Shown piece by piece: positions 15,524 to 23,580 of a DNA stretch of 64,000 nt. The notes beneath the pieces are model-generated. The model did no database searches, was not told the DNA's origin, and saw nothing but the letters and a program-made list of their open reading frames with translations. The stretch lies in assembly GCF_020035535.1 (NCBI RefSeq), contig NZ_CP083349.1:1984001-2048000 (forward strand), given 5' to 3'. The translations under genes and the position numbers were made by a program. The stretch's first letter is position 1. Every line of letters begins with the position of its first letter. The DNA is from Ensifer adhaerens (lineage in GTDB: Bacteria > Pseudomonadota > Alphaproteobacteria > Rhizobiales > Rhizobiaceae).

Positions 15524-16144
15524 ATGGAAAAAATATCGTCGGCAATAGAACGTGCACAACCGAAAAAAGTTCACGTGATCGGTTGTGGCGCCATCGCCCG
15601 TGAAATCCTGGCGATCTGCGATGCAAACGGGCTCGACCATATCGATCTCAACTGTCTGCCCGCCATCTGGCACAACACGCCGGAAAAGATCACGCCGGGC
15701 ATTCGTGACGCCATCGCCAAGGCCCGCACCGAAGGCTTCGAGCGCATCTTCGTCGCCTATGCCGATTGCGGCACCGGCGGGCATCTCGACCGGTTGTGCG
15801 AGGAGGAAAAGGTCGAGCGCATCCCTGGCCCGCACTGTTATTCCTTCTTTGCCGGGAACGCGGATTTCGCCCGCCGCTGGGACGACGACATCACCGCCTT
15901 CTTCCTGACTGACTTCCTCGCCCGCCAGTTCGAAGCCTTCGTCATCGAGCCGCTCGGTCTTGATCGGCATCCGGAACTGAGGGACATGTATTTCGGCCAT
16001 TACCGCAAGCTGGTCTATCTCTCGCAGCAGGAGGACAAAACCCTGCAGGAAAAGGCGAAGAAGGCGGCCGAGTATCTGGGCCTCGAATACGAATACCGCT
16101 TCACCGGCTATGGCGACCTGACGGGGTCGCTTCTCAGCGCGTGA
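15524..16144 (+). CDS. DUF1638 protein of the corrinoid methyltransferase cluster
   Basis: A 206-residue soluble protein with the DUF1638 landmarks 'VIGCGAIAREI', 'DLNCLPAIWHNTPEKI' and 'AYADCGTGGHLDRLC'. DUF1638 proteins are repeatedly found beside methylamine and betaine methyltransferase genes in archaea and bacteria; the biochemical role is not settled. The conserved Cys residues suggest metal or thiol chemistry. The ATG at 15524 is chosen as the start of similarity; ribosome-site strength is weak. Its promoter must overlap the divergent entericidin-like gene. Confidence 0.85.
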   Translation: MEKISSAIERAQPKKVHVIGCGAIAREILAICDANGLDHIDLNCLPAIWHNTPEKITPGIRDAIAKARTEGFERIFVAYADCGTGGHLDRLCEEEKVERIPGPHCYSFFAGNADFARRWDDDITAFFLTDFLARQFEAFVIEPLGLDRHPELRDMYFGHYRKLVYLSQQEDKTLQEKAKKAAEYLGLEYEYRFTGYGDLTGSLLSA

Positions 16145-16228
16145 GGCATGCAGACGACGGCGGGCCTCAAGCGGCGACAGCATCACCTGACAAGGAGCGG
16201 CGGTCCTGTGGTTTCAGCCCCGCGCCAG

Positions 16229-16795
16229 TTAGCGGTCTGCAGGCGGATCGAGGCTGACGTAGATCATGCGCCGTGGGGGCCGCTTGCGCTCCTCTTCTAA
16301 TCGGGCACGTTCGCGCCCGAGCCACAGAGCGCCGGCCGCACCGACGAATAGCAAAAATCCGACGCCGATCAGGCCGAAAACCGCTACAAAGATGGGATTT
16401 TCAAAAAGTTCGCCTCTGCGGCTCGTTGTTTCCCAACCGACCGGCATCGGGACACCAACGGAAAAAGCGATCCCGGCAAAACTTGGCATTACAAAATGGC
16501 GAAAGGGTCTCCAAGGCAGAGACTGCGTCAAAGTAAATGGATAGCGTCGCCCGGTGCGGTAGCATTTCACGGCGGCAATCACAGAAGCGATGCCAACAGC
16601 CAAGTAAATGATAAGACACGCCGAAAAATAGAACCTTATGTCTTCGACAGGGACCGTTGCCTGAAGTTTCGGGCTTCGAACCAGAACTTCGGCAAGAACG
16701 TCATCGCTTTCTCTGCCCATGGAAGGTCGAACAGGTGGCGCGGCAGCAAGACCAGAAGACCATAGCTCCCGAAAACCGCAAGAAGTGGTCCCCAT
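16229..16795 (-). CDS. Hypothetical membrane protein, possibly the 3' part of a frameshifted gene
   Basis: A 188-residue frame with hydrophobic segments near residues 57-75, 100-120 and 133-157 and a basic, Glu/Arg-rich tail. I recognise no family. Its first 50 residues overlap in another frame the end of the 97-residue frame at 16636-16929, which itself ends just after a membrane segment. Reading the upstream frame and then this one from about residue 50 on gives a plausible single protein of roughly 235 residues, so a frameshift near 16640 is possible. Confidence 0.45.
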   Translation of the reverse strand: MGTTSCGFRELWSSGLAAAPPVRPSMGRESDDVLAEVLVRSPKLQATVPVEDIRFYFSACLIIYLAVGIASVIAAVKCYRTGRRYPFTLTQSLPWRPFRHFVMPSFAGIAFSVGVPMPVGWETTSRRGELFENPIFVAVFGLIGVGFLLFVGAAGALWLGRERARLEEERKRPPRRMIYVSLDPPADR

Positions 16796-16929
16796 CCGGA
16801 GAGAAATCCATAAAATTTCTGAAAGGATGGATCATCGACGCCCTCCGCCAGTTGCAGAGGCGTTTGAACTTTCTTGCTTCTGGTCACCACCGGTCTCGCC
16901 TCCCCCGCATCACAGCCGCTAGACCACAA
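16636..16929 (-). CDS. Hypothetical membrane protein, possibly the 5' part of a frameshifted gene
   Basis: A 97-residue frame with one hydrophobic segment near residues 47-65 followed by an aromatic- and Arg-rich end. It overlaps the next frame (16229-16795) by 160 bp. Either these are two overlapping genes or one interrupted gene; codon use in both frames is less GC-biased than in neighbours, which weakens any choice. Confidence 0.35.
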   Translation of the reverse strand: MWSSGCDAGEARPVVTRSKKVQTPLQLAEGVDDPSFQKFYGFLSGWGPLLAVFGSYGLLVLLPRHLFDLPWAEKAMTFLPKFWFEARNFRQRSLSKT

Positions 16930-17003
16930 CTAAGTCTGCGACCCTTTGCAATCAAGCGTTGCTTTTGCCAGGATTCGGAATCATGCGCTTTACGTCAAAT
17001 CAA

Positions 17004-17024
17004 ATATAGGGTACCCCCCTATAT
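17004..17024. promoter_or_regulatory. RcnR/DmeR-type operator before dmeF
   Basis: ATATAGGG (17004-17011) and CCCTATAT (17017-17024) flank TACCC, giving the inverted repeat with a G/C tract that RcnR-class metal sensors recognise. It ends 18 bp upstream of the dmeF ATG, so it would cover the promoter or the leader. Confidence 0.75.
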
Positions 17025-17042
17025 GATATTGCGGAGATCGGC

Positions 17043-18029
17043 ATGAGCAACCACCACCATGATCGCCATCATCACCACCACGGGCATGCGCACGACGAGA
17101 AGCGCGTGCTTGCCGCACACCATGATCATGTCTTCCTTGGCGCCGGTCACCAGCGCAACGAGCGGCGGACCTGGATCGTCATCGCGGTCACCGCAACGAT
17201 GATGGTGGTCGAGATCGCCGCCGGTCAGGTCTTCGGATCGATGGCGCTCGTCGCCGATGGCTGGCACATGTCCACCCATGCAGCCGCGATGCTGATCGCA
17301 GCGCTCGCCTATCTCTATGCGCGCAAGCACTCGAACAATCGCCGCTTCACCTTCGGCACCGGAAAGCTAGGTGACCTCGCGGGCTTCTCTAGCGCCATCG
17401 TGCTGGCGCTCATCGCGCTGTTGATCGGCTGGGAAAGCCTGCGCCGCCTCAACGCGCCGGTCACGATCGATTTCAGCGAGGCGATCCTCGTTGCCGTCGC
17501 CGGCCTCATCGTCAACCTCGTCTGCGCCTGGCTGTTGAAGGACGATCACAGCCACGACCACCATGGGCATCATCATGGACACCACCAGGCGCACCATGGC
17601 GGACAGGATCGAAACCTGCGCGCCGCCTATCTGCACGTCCTTGCCGACGCGCTGACCTCGGTTCTCGCCATCGTCGCCCTCGCTCTGGGCGCGATCTATG
17701 GCTGGCTGTGGCTCGATCCCGCCATGGGCATCGTCGGCGCGCTCGTCATCGCACGCTGGTCCTTCGGCCTCATCCGCGACACCGGCGCAACTCTGCTCGA
17801 CTACCTCCCCGATGGCGAAGACCTGCCGGACGAGATCGGCGAGATCGTTGCCAAGGAAGATGCCGAGATCGTCGATCTGCACGTCTGGCAGCTCGGGCCG
17901 GGCCACCACGGCGCGATCGTCTCGATCGTTGCCGACAACCCGCGGGCGCCGTCCTATTATCGCGAGAAGCTTGCCGCCATCCACGATTTGTCGCATGTGA
18001 CGGTGGAGGTGGAACCACGGGCCGCATAG
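17043..18029 (+). CDS. dmeF: DmeF-type cobalt/nickel cation diffusion facilitator
   Basis: A 328-residue CDF transporter that exports divalent metals, in relatives Co(II) and Ni(II), from cytoplasm to periplasm. The N-terminus is extremely His-rich, as is the loop after the fourth span (about residues 166-185). Metal-site residues are visible in spans 2 and 5: 'ADGWHMSTHA' and 'HVLADALTS', the former with the DxxxH pattern of DmeF. The C-terminal cytoplasmic domain starts near 'RDTGATLLDYLPD'. The gene for its sensor follows 27 bp downstream. Cobalt homeostasis next to a corrinoid system may be chance. Confidence 0.9.
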   Translation: MSNHHHDRHHHHHGHAHDEKRVLAAHHDHVFLGAGHQRNERRTWIVIAVTATMMVVEIAAGQVFGSMALVADGWHMSTHAAAMLIAALAYLYARKHSNNRRFTFGTGKLGDLAGFSSAIVLALIALLIGWESLRRLNAPVTIDFSEAILVAVAGLIVNLVCAWLLKDDHSHDHHGHHHGHHQAHHGGQDRNLRAAYLHVLADALTSVLAIVALALGAIYGWLWLDPAMGIVGALVIARWSFGLIRDTGATLLDYLPDGEDLPDEIGEIVAKEDAEIVDLHVWQLGPGHHGAIVSIVADNPRAPSYYREKLAAIHDLSHVTVEVEPRAA

Positions 18030-18056
18030 CGGCTGCGCCCGAAACCGGAGTATCCG

Positions 18057-18332
18057 ATGACCCATACCATCCGCGAGAAGCAAAAACTCATCAACCGGGT
18101 CCGCCGCCTGCGCGGCCAGATGGAGGCGGTCGAGCGGATGCTGGAAGAGGAAAAGGGCTGCGCCGAAGTCATGCAGGTGATCGCCGGCATCCGCGGCGCG
18201 GTCAACGGACTGATGGCGGAAGTCGTCGAGGACCATATCCACATGCACCTGGCCGCCGCCGACCTGTCACAGAAGGATCGCGACGAAGCGGCGGCCGAAC
18301 TGGTGGACGTGGTGCGCGCCTATATGAAGTAG
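18057..18332 (+). CDS. dmeR: RcnR/CsoR-family metal-sensing repressor DmeR
   Basis: A 91-residue all-helical repressor with the RcnR ligand set: His3, Cys35, His60 and His64, in 'MTHTIREKQKLI' and 'DHIHMH'. Such proteins hold the operator in the apo form and release it on binding Co(II) or Ni(II). The expected site lies at 17004-17024 ahead of dmeF. In the described Rhizobium system dmeR comes first; here it is the distal gene, so its own level rises with that of the pump. Confidence 0.9.
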   Translation: MTHTIREKQKLINRVRRLRGQMEAVERMLEEEKGCAEVMQVIAGIRGAVNGLMAEVVEDHIHMHLAAADLSQKDRDEAAAELVDVVRAYMK

Positions 18333-18501
18333 GCTGGGCAAAAACCACGCGAATGCCCGCTTCGCGCTTCCGGCAGAGGGCTAAGTCCCATGCGGCGGAA
18401 TCAGCGAACAGGTGCCTTGCGAGCTGATTTCGAACGGGTTCAGGGGTCAGGCCCGCATTCATCCGCGCATCGGCGCGGCTGCCCTAAGCCGCCCTAAGAT
18501 C

Positions 18502-18927
18502 TCAGAAGCGAAGCTCGATCACGTCGGGAGGGGTCCTGGTATAATCGGAGTAGCGAATCCACCGCGGTTCGACCCGGAACACGACGGCGCCCTTCTCGAC
18601 AAACTCCCTCTCGGCCGGAACGCTTTTGATATGCGCTTCCTGGTATCGCTCGAGATCATCGGCAGAAACCTTCGCTGCCTCGCCCTCATATTGAATTGTG
18701 ATGCCGTTATCCCAGCCTATGACGAGCGCCACATGGCTCTGGTCGGAGAGATTGGCGAATTTGCGCGTGTGTTCGAACGTGTCGAACACGATTGCCAGGT
18801 CGTCGCGCACCGAAAAGTCGATGGCAGCGGCTTCGGGCCTGCCATCCCGGCTGCTGGTCGCGATCACGGCCAGGGTGTGCTGCCTCAGGAATTCGAGGAT
18901 CATGTGTCTGGCTTGAATGTCGCCCAT
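18502..18927 (-). CDS. Pyridoxamine 5'-phosphate oxidase-like FMN-binding protein
   Basis: A 141-residue split-barrel protein of the PNPOx-like superfamily: 'LAVIATSSRDGRPEAAAIDF', 'FDTFEHTRKFANLSDQSHVALVIGW' (in part) and a C-terminal 'RVEPRWIRYSDYT'. These proteins bind FMN, F420 or heme; which applies cannot be told. It is a single gene with no partner; its neighbours face other ways. Confidence 0.8.
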   Translation of the reverse strand: MGDIQARHMILEFLRQHTLAVIATSSRDGRPEAAAIDFSVRDDLAIVFDTFEHTRKFANLSDQSHVALVIGWDNGITIQYEGEAAKVSADDLERYQEAHIKSVPAEREFVEKGAVVFRVEPRWIRYSDYTRTPPDVIELRF

Positions 18928-19131
18928 TGCTTCATCCTCCGGGATGACCGGGTGCGTTGCCGGTGGAAGCGAATTCGGTCCATGCTGCCAAGCTCAGCTT
19001 GACAAGGCGGTGGAGCGAGTCAAGGTGATTGCATGGCTATCGGCAACCATGCGGCGAACCGGCGGCAGCGCGGCGCCCTTGCCGTGAGGCCAGGCTGAAG
19101 AAGTTCACCACGCCTGTCGGAGGAGACAGCA

Positions 19132-19311
19132 GTGAAAGTCCTCGACTATGTGCCCTACGCCCTGGGATGCGCGGCCGGGCTGCTTCTGGCTCTGCTGATC
19201 GGTGCGATCTGCAACCTGACAGAAGACGTCGCACTGGTTGAATCCGTGGCTCTCGTCGTTCTCGGCGGCGGTGTGGCCGAATGGTACTGGAACCAGTTAA
19301 GCCGGCGGTAA
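19132..19311 (+). CDS. Small membrane protein (59 aa)
   Basis: Read by eye: GTG at 19132 preceded by a strong GGAGGAG site. The 59 residues contain two hydrophobic helices separated by 'CNLTEDVALVE', with a basic end. No family recognised. It lies just upstream of the formyltransferase gene (46 bp), same strand, and could be co-transcribed. Confidence 0.6.
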   Translation: MKVLDYVPYALGCAAGLLLALLIGAICNLTEDVALVESVALVVLGGGVAEWYWNQLSRR

Positions 19312-19357
19312 CGGGCAAGCCCGCATATCTGTGGCCCTGTTCATCCGCGGGGCCGCC

Positions 19358-20161
19358 ATGACCGAAATCGCCAGTCCGAATCAAGCCGCAGGCAAGCGCC
19401 CGGGCCGCGTCGTCGTCGTCACGGCGGGCGGGGAAAACCCGTGGATCATGATCAATGCGCTCGCGGCGCGCTTTGCCGATGTGACCGTTTTCGAGGAACA
19501 GCCGGAATCAAAGGGCCTGTTCCTGCGCCGCCGAGCCCGCAAGCTCGGCTGGGTAACCGCACTCGGCCAGCTTGCCACCATGATCGCCTCGCGCTTCGGC
19601 AAGCGTTTCACCCGCAGGCGTGCCGAAGAGATTCTCGCCATCTACAAGGTCTCGGGGAAATCCGCCCCCTCGATCCCGATCAGATCCGTCGCCTCGATCA
19701 ACGACGCCGATGCAATCGCTCAAGCGCGCGCGCTGAAACCCGATGTCGTCTTCCTGATCAGCTGCCGCATGCTGAAGGCAGAGACGCTGGCGGCGATGCC
19801 CTGCCCCGTCATCAATTTCCACGCCGGCATCAACCCGGCCTATCGCGGTCTGATGGGCGGCTACTGGGCGCGGGTCAACAACGACGTGGAAAACTTCGGC
19901 GCCACCGTGCATCTGGTCGATGCCGGCGTCGACACCGGGGGCGTGCTCTACCAGTCGCGCCAGAAGCCGGCCAGAAGCGATACGATGCACACCTATCCAC
20001 TGCTCCAGACGGCGGCATCCACCGAGATCGCGATCGCCGCAATCACGGATGCGCTCGACGGAAATCTGCGGACCATCGATGTCGCAGGTCCGTCACGGCA
20101 ATGGTTTCACCCACCGATCTGGACCTGGGTATGGAACGGCCTGACGCGTCGCATCTGGTAG
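19358..20161 (+). CDS. Formyltransferase-family protein
   Basis: A 267-residue protein with the formyl_trans_N fold. The motif 'VINFHAGINPAYRGLMGGYWA' (in part) carries the catalytic Asn and His, and 'VDAGVDTGGVLY' the catalytic Asp, as in PurN, Fmt and sugar formyltransferases. The donor would be 10-formyl-THF; the acceptor is unknown and the N-terminal 80 residues differ from PurN. It lies 238 bp upstream of the folate block of the methyltransferase system on the same strand, so it may be a further one-carbon sink; no direct evidence. Confidence 0.82.
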   Translation: MTEIASPNQAAGKRPGRVVVVTAGGENPWIMINALAARFADVTVFEEQPESKGLFLRRRARKLGWVTALGQLATMIASRFGKRFTRRRAEEILAIYKVSGKSAPSIPIRSVASINDADAIAQARALKPDVVFLISCRMLKAETLAAMPCPVINFHAGINPAYRGLMGGYWARVNNDVENFGATVHLVDAGVDTGGVLYQSRQKPARSDTMHTYPLLQTAASTEIAIAAITDALDGNLRTIDVAGPSRQWFHPPIWTWVWNGLTRRIW

Positions 20162-20282
20162 GCTAAAACGCACCGCTTCCGTCGGCTGGCTGCGGCCTAA
20201 AAGCCTGATACTGCGGGCAATCCGTCCCGATCTCTGGCGCCTACTTGCCAAGTGTCAACCGGCACTTGCGCATCACCGCCAA

Positions 20283-20335
20283 GACGTCTGATATGGCATC
20301 CGCGCCAGCGTCGTTTTTGGACATATCCGACGTCG
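20283..20335. promoter_or_regulatory. CATATnCGACGTC inverted repeat, operator-like copies 2 and 3
   Basis: CATATCCGACGTC (20322-20334) is preceded by its inverted near-copy GACGTCTGATATG (20283-20295); the arms differ at one position and are 26 bp apart. The right copy lies in a CGTCG-N14-CGACG element (20309-20332) matching that at 14330. It ends 64 bp before the first gene of the folate block. Confidence 0.6.
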
Positions 20336-20398
20336 TGGCGAGATGAGCCCGGACGCCGGTACATGCGCATTGTCGCAGGACGAGGAGAACAACACCCC

Positions 20399-20701
20399 AT
20401 GGCAGATCGCATTATCGTCTACTGGCGCGACATTCCGGCCCAGGTCATCATCAAGAAGGGCCGCACGACGGCAAAGCGCGAGCTGTCGCTGCGTTTCACC
20501 GAGGCGATCGACATGTGCGCCATGCGCACCGGAGCGGCTGAAACCGACGACTATCTGGCCGAATGGCGCAAGGCCGATCCGGTGCCGGTCTCCGACGATC
20601 TGGAAACGGAAGCCGACAGCGCCGCCGCCGAGCTCGAAGCCGCCTATGACCGCGAACGTCTGGTCGCACTCGTCAAGGCCGGAGGCCGCGACAATGGCTG
20701 A
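20399..20701 (+). CDS. Small 'virulence factor' domain protein (PF13769 type), first gene of the folate block
   Basis: A 100-residue soluble protein ('RIIVYWRDIPAQVIIKKG', 'LRFTEAIDMCAMRTG', 'YLAEWRK') of the family named virulence factor in Pfam, though no virulence role is established. It overlaps the next gene by 8 bp (ATGGCTGA), so translation is coupled to the MTHFR_C-type protein and a structural partnership in that complex is likely. The start at 20399 begins the conserved region; GGAG lies upstream. Confidence 0.75.
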   Translation: MADRIIVYWRDIPAQVIIKKGRTTAKRELSLRFTEAIDMCAMRTGAAETDDYLAEWRKADPVPVSDDLETEADSAAAELEAAYDRERLVALVKAGGRDNG

Positions 20702-21296
20702 TGCCAAACCGCCGAGCGAGCAGAAGATCCTGAAGGGCAACGCAGCACCTGGCGCCAAGGCCGCAACCGGCGCGTTCACGCCCTCAGGCGTGTCGCCGAG
20801 CCGCCGCTCGCGCCACAAATATACCGTCCGCCTCTGGGCGGTCCGCAACTCCCGCTTCCTCGAATGGTTCTACAACCGATTCGCCGACATGTTCCTGCTG
20901 CTTCATCCGCTGTGGAACGCCATCGGCTACGGCCGGGTCGAGCGGCCGGTGACTTTCATCGAGCGCCACGTGAAAGGCTTCCTCTTTGACTGTCGCATGT
21001 GCGGCCAGTGCGCGCTGTCGTCGACCGGCATGTCCTGCCCGATGAACTGTCCGAAGCAGCTGCGCAACGGCCCCTGCGGCGGCGTACGCGCCAACGGCAA
21101 TTGCGAAGTCGAGCCGGACATGCCCTGCGTCTGGGTGCAGGCCTGGAAGGGCTCGCAGAACATGGAGAAGGGCAAAGCGATCATGAACGTGCAGAAGCCG
21201 GTCAACCAGTCGCTGCGCGAAACCTCGTCCTGGCTGCGCGTGACGGCGGAAGCCGCAGCGCGCCGTGAAGCGGCATCCAAGGAAGGCCAGGCATGA
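20694..21296 (+). CDS. Methylene-THF reductase C-terminal-type Cys-rich protein
   Basis: A 200-residue protein containing the MTHFR_C domain (PF12225): cysteines in 'DCRMCGQC', 'SCPMNCPK', 'GPCGGVR' and 'NCEVEPDMPCVW'. In acetogens and some aerobes this domain partners MetF and carries metal or Fe-S clusters; here it is a separate polypeptide encoded just before a MetF-like gene with a 4-bp overlap (ATGA). It probably forms the reductase complex that oxidises methyl-THF to methylene-THF. The N-terminal 45 residues are basic and probably disordered. Confidence 0.85.
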   Translation: MADAKPPSEQKILKGNAAPGAKAATGAFTPSGVSPSRRSRHKYTVRLWAVRNSRFLEWFYNRFADMFLLLHPLWNAIGYGRVERPVTFIERHVKGFLFDCRMCGQCALSSTGMSCPMNCPKQLRNGPCGGVRANGNCEVEPDMPCVWVQAWKGSQNMEKGKAIMNVQKPVNQSLRETSSWLRVTAEAAARREAASKEGQA

Positions 21297-22384
21297 GCCC
21301 CGATATCAATCCCTTCGACCCCGGCGCACCGCTCGAGCACCTGCCCGGCCATTCCTCCCGCGGCCGCCTGGAGCGCGTGCTGCGCCGCGGCGAGTTTGCC
21401 GTCACCGCCGAGCTCAACCCGCCCGACAGCGCCAACCCGCAGGACGTCTACGAGCGCGCCGCGATCTTCGACGGCTGGGTCGACGGCATCAACGCGGTCG
21501 ACGCGTCAGGCGCCAACTGCCACATGTCCTCGGTCGGCATTTGCGCGCTGCTGACGCGTATGGGCTATGCGCCGATCATGCAGATCGCGTGCCGCGACAA
21601 GAACCGCATCGCCATCCAGGGCGACGTGCTCGGGGCGTCTGCCATGGGCGTGCAGAACATCATGTGCCTCACCGGCGACGGTGTGCAGGCCGGCGACCAG
21701 CCGGGCGCCAAGCCCGTCTTCGACCTCGATTGCATGTCGCTGCTCGAAACCGTGCGCATCATGCGCGACAACTCCAAGTTCCTCTCGGGCCGCAAGCTGA
21801 CGACACCGCCGCAGGTGTTCCTCGGCGCTGCGATCAACCCCTTTGCACCGCCCTACGACTTCCGCCCCTATCGCCTCGCCAAGAAGATCGAGGCCGGGGC
21901 GCAGTTCGTGCAGAGCCAGTACTGCTTCGACGTGCCGATGTTCCGCGAATACATGAAGAAGGTGCGCGATCTCGGCCTGCACGAAAAATGCTACATTCTC
22001 GTCGGCGTCGGGCCGATGGCATCCGCCAAGACCGCCCGCTGGATCCGCTCGAACGTGCCGGGCATCCATATTCCCGATAGCGTGGTGGCACGCCTGGAAG
22101 GCGCGCAGGACCAGAAGAAGGAAGGCAAGCAGCTCTGCATCGACATCATCAACGAGGTAAAGGAGATCGAAGGCGTCTCCGGCATCCACGTGATGGCCTA
22201 CCGCCAGGAAGAATATGTCGCAGAGATCGTGCATGAGTCGGGCGTCTTGAAGGGCCGCAAGCCCTGGAAGCGCGAGACGCTGCCCGCCGATCAGCTGGTC
22301 GCCGAGCGCCTGGAGCAGATCCGCGAAGGCAAGGAAGAGAACCAGCAGCAGATGGCCGAAGCCGCGGCCCATCATACGCATTGA
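21293..22384 (+). CDS. MetF-like methylenetetrahydrofolate reductase
   Basis: A 363-residue (beta/alpha)8 barrel of the MTHFR family: 'EFAVTAELNPPDSA', 'PIMQIACRDKNRIAIQGD', 'NIMCLTGDG', 'GAQFVQSQYCFD'. It is longer at the C-terminus than typical MetF and lacks the second domain seen in eukaryotes. In this operon its likely direction is oxidation of 5-methyl-THF derived from the demethylation pathway. It overlaps the MTHFR_C-type gene by 4 bp. Electron acceptor unknown. Confidence 0.88.
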   Translation: MSPDINPFDPGAPLEHLPGHSSRGRLERVLRRGEFAVTAELNPPDSANPQDVYERAAIFDGWVDGINAVDASGANCHMSSVGICALLTRMGYAPIMQIACRDKNRIAIQGDVLGASAMGVQNIMCLTGDGVQAGDQPGAKPVFDLDCMSLLETVRIMRDNSKFLSGRKLTTPPQVFLGAAINPFAPPYDFRPYRLAKKIEAGAQFVQSQYCFDVPMFREYMKKVRDLGLHEKCYILVGVGPMASAKTARWIRSNVPGIHIPDSVVARLEGAQDQKKEGKQLCIDIINEVKEIEGVSGIHVMAYRQEEYVAEIVHESGVLKGRKPWKRETLPADQLVAERLEQIREGKEENQQQMAEAAAHHTH

Positions 22385-22477
22385 CCAGGAAAAGCCGGCA
22401 CCGGTGACCCCGGCGCTATCATCGACTTCAAGGGCGTGGTTACATAGCGCCCGCCGCCACAGGACAAAGGACCCTGC

Positions 22478-23443
22478 ATGACCCGGACCATCGTCGCTTC
22501 CGCCACCCGCGAGATCATCATCGGCTTCGACCAGCCGTTCTGCGTCATCGGCGAACGCATCAACCCGACAGGCCGCAAGAAGCTCGCCGCCGAGATGATC
22601 GAGGGTAACTTCGACACGGTCATCAAGGACGCGCTGGAGCAGGTTGCAGCAGGCGCGACCATGCTCGACGTCAACGCCGGCGTCACCGCCGTCAACCCGA
22701 ACGAGACCGAACCGCCGCTGCTGGTCAAGACGCTGGAAATCGTCCAGGGCCTCGTCGACGTGCCGCTGTCGATCGACAGCTCCGTCACCGCCGCGATCGA
22801 GGCCGCGCTGCGCGTCGCCAAGGGCCGTCCGCTCGTCAACTCGGTCACCGGCGAGGAAGAGAAGCTCGAAGCGATCCTGCCGCTCTGCAAGAAATATGAC
22901 GTGCCGGTCGTTGCCATCTCCAACGACGAGACCGGCATTTCCGAGGACCCGGACGTGCGCTTTGCCGTTGCCAAGAAGATCGTCGAGCGCGCCGCCGACT
23001 ACGGCATCAAGCCGCACGACATCGTCGTCGACCCGTTGGTCATGCCGATCGGCGCCATGGGCACGGCCGGCCAGCAGGTCTTCGCACTGCTGCGACGCCT
23101 GCGTGAGGAACTGAAGGTCAACACCACCTGCGGCCTCTCCAACATCTCCTTCGGCCTGCCGCACCGCCACGGCATCAATGCCGGCTTCATCCCCATGGTC
23201 ATCGGCGCCGGCATGACGTCTGCGATCATGAACCCCTGCCGTCCGCAGGAGATGGAAGCCGTGCGCGCCGCCAACGTATTGAACGGCACCGACCCGAACT
23301 GCACCCACTGGATCAAGACCTACCGCGACCACAAGCCGGCCGAAGGCGGCCACGTCGTTGCCGCAGCAGCCCCTGCCGGCGCTGGCGGCGGTCGCCGCGG
23401 CGGTCGCGCGGCCCGCACAGGTGGCGCCGCTGCAAGCGAATAG
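22478..23443 (+). CDS. Methyltetrahydrofolate:corrinoid methyltransferase (pterin-binding, MtgA/AcsE-like)
   Basis: A 321-residue DHPS-fold enzyme with 'VIGERINPTGRKKL', 'GATMLDVNAG', 'PLSIDSS', 'PLVNSVTGEEEKL' and 'GLSNISFGLP', as in AcsE, MtgA and the folate module of MetH. It would move the methyl group from the corrinoid protein to THF. The last 40 residues are a Gly/Ala/Arg-rich tail. It lies 93 bp after metF-like, same strand, probably one operon. Confidence 0.9.
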   Translation: MTRTIVASATREIIIGFDQPFCVIGERINPTGRKKLAAEMIEGNFDTVIKDALEQVAAGATMLDVNAGVTAVNPNETEPPLLVKTLEIVQGLVDVPLSIDSSVTAAIEAALRVAKGRPLVNSVTGEEEKLEAILPLCKKYDVPVVAISNDETGISEDPDVRFAVAKKIVERAADYGIKPHDIVVDPLVMPIGAMGTAGQQVFALLRRLREELKVNTTCGLSNISFGLPHRHGINAGFIPMVIGAGMTSAIMNPCRPQEMEAVRAANVLNGTDPNCTHWIKTYRDHKPAEGGHVVAAAAPAGAGGGRRGGRAARTGGAAASE

Positions 23444-23481
23444 GTCTGTCTCTGCGAACATACCTGGAAGGGAGAAGGACG

Positions 23482-23580
23482 ATGAGAAGCCAACTGCGCC
23501 TCCTTGCCGTCATTCTCCCTTTGGCCGTTATCACCAGATGCGCGTTGTTTGAGGATGCGGCCGAATTTCAGCGCTTCTAG
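23482..23580 (+). CDS. Small membrane or lipoprotein-like peptide (32 aa)
   Basis: An ATG with a very strong ribosome site (GGGAGAAGGA) opens a 32-codon frame with a basic start, a 13-residue hydrophobic core and a Cys at position 19. Its TAG is followed at once by the GTG of the next frame, so the two are coupled. Whether the Cys is lipidated is uncertain: 'ITRC' is a poor lipobox. Confidence 0.5.
   Translation: MRSQLRLLAVILPLAVITRCALFEDAAEFQRF

Noticed and set aside
21506..23461. 651-codon minus-strand frame opposite the MetF-like and pterin methyltransferase genes
   Set aside because: Mirror frame of two well-recognised enzymes; no motif or ribosome site of its own.
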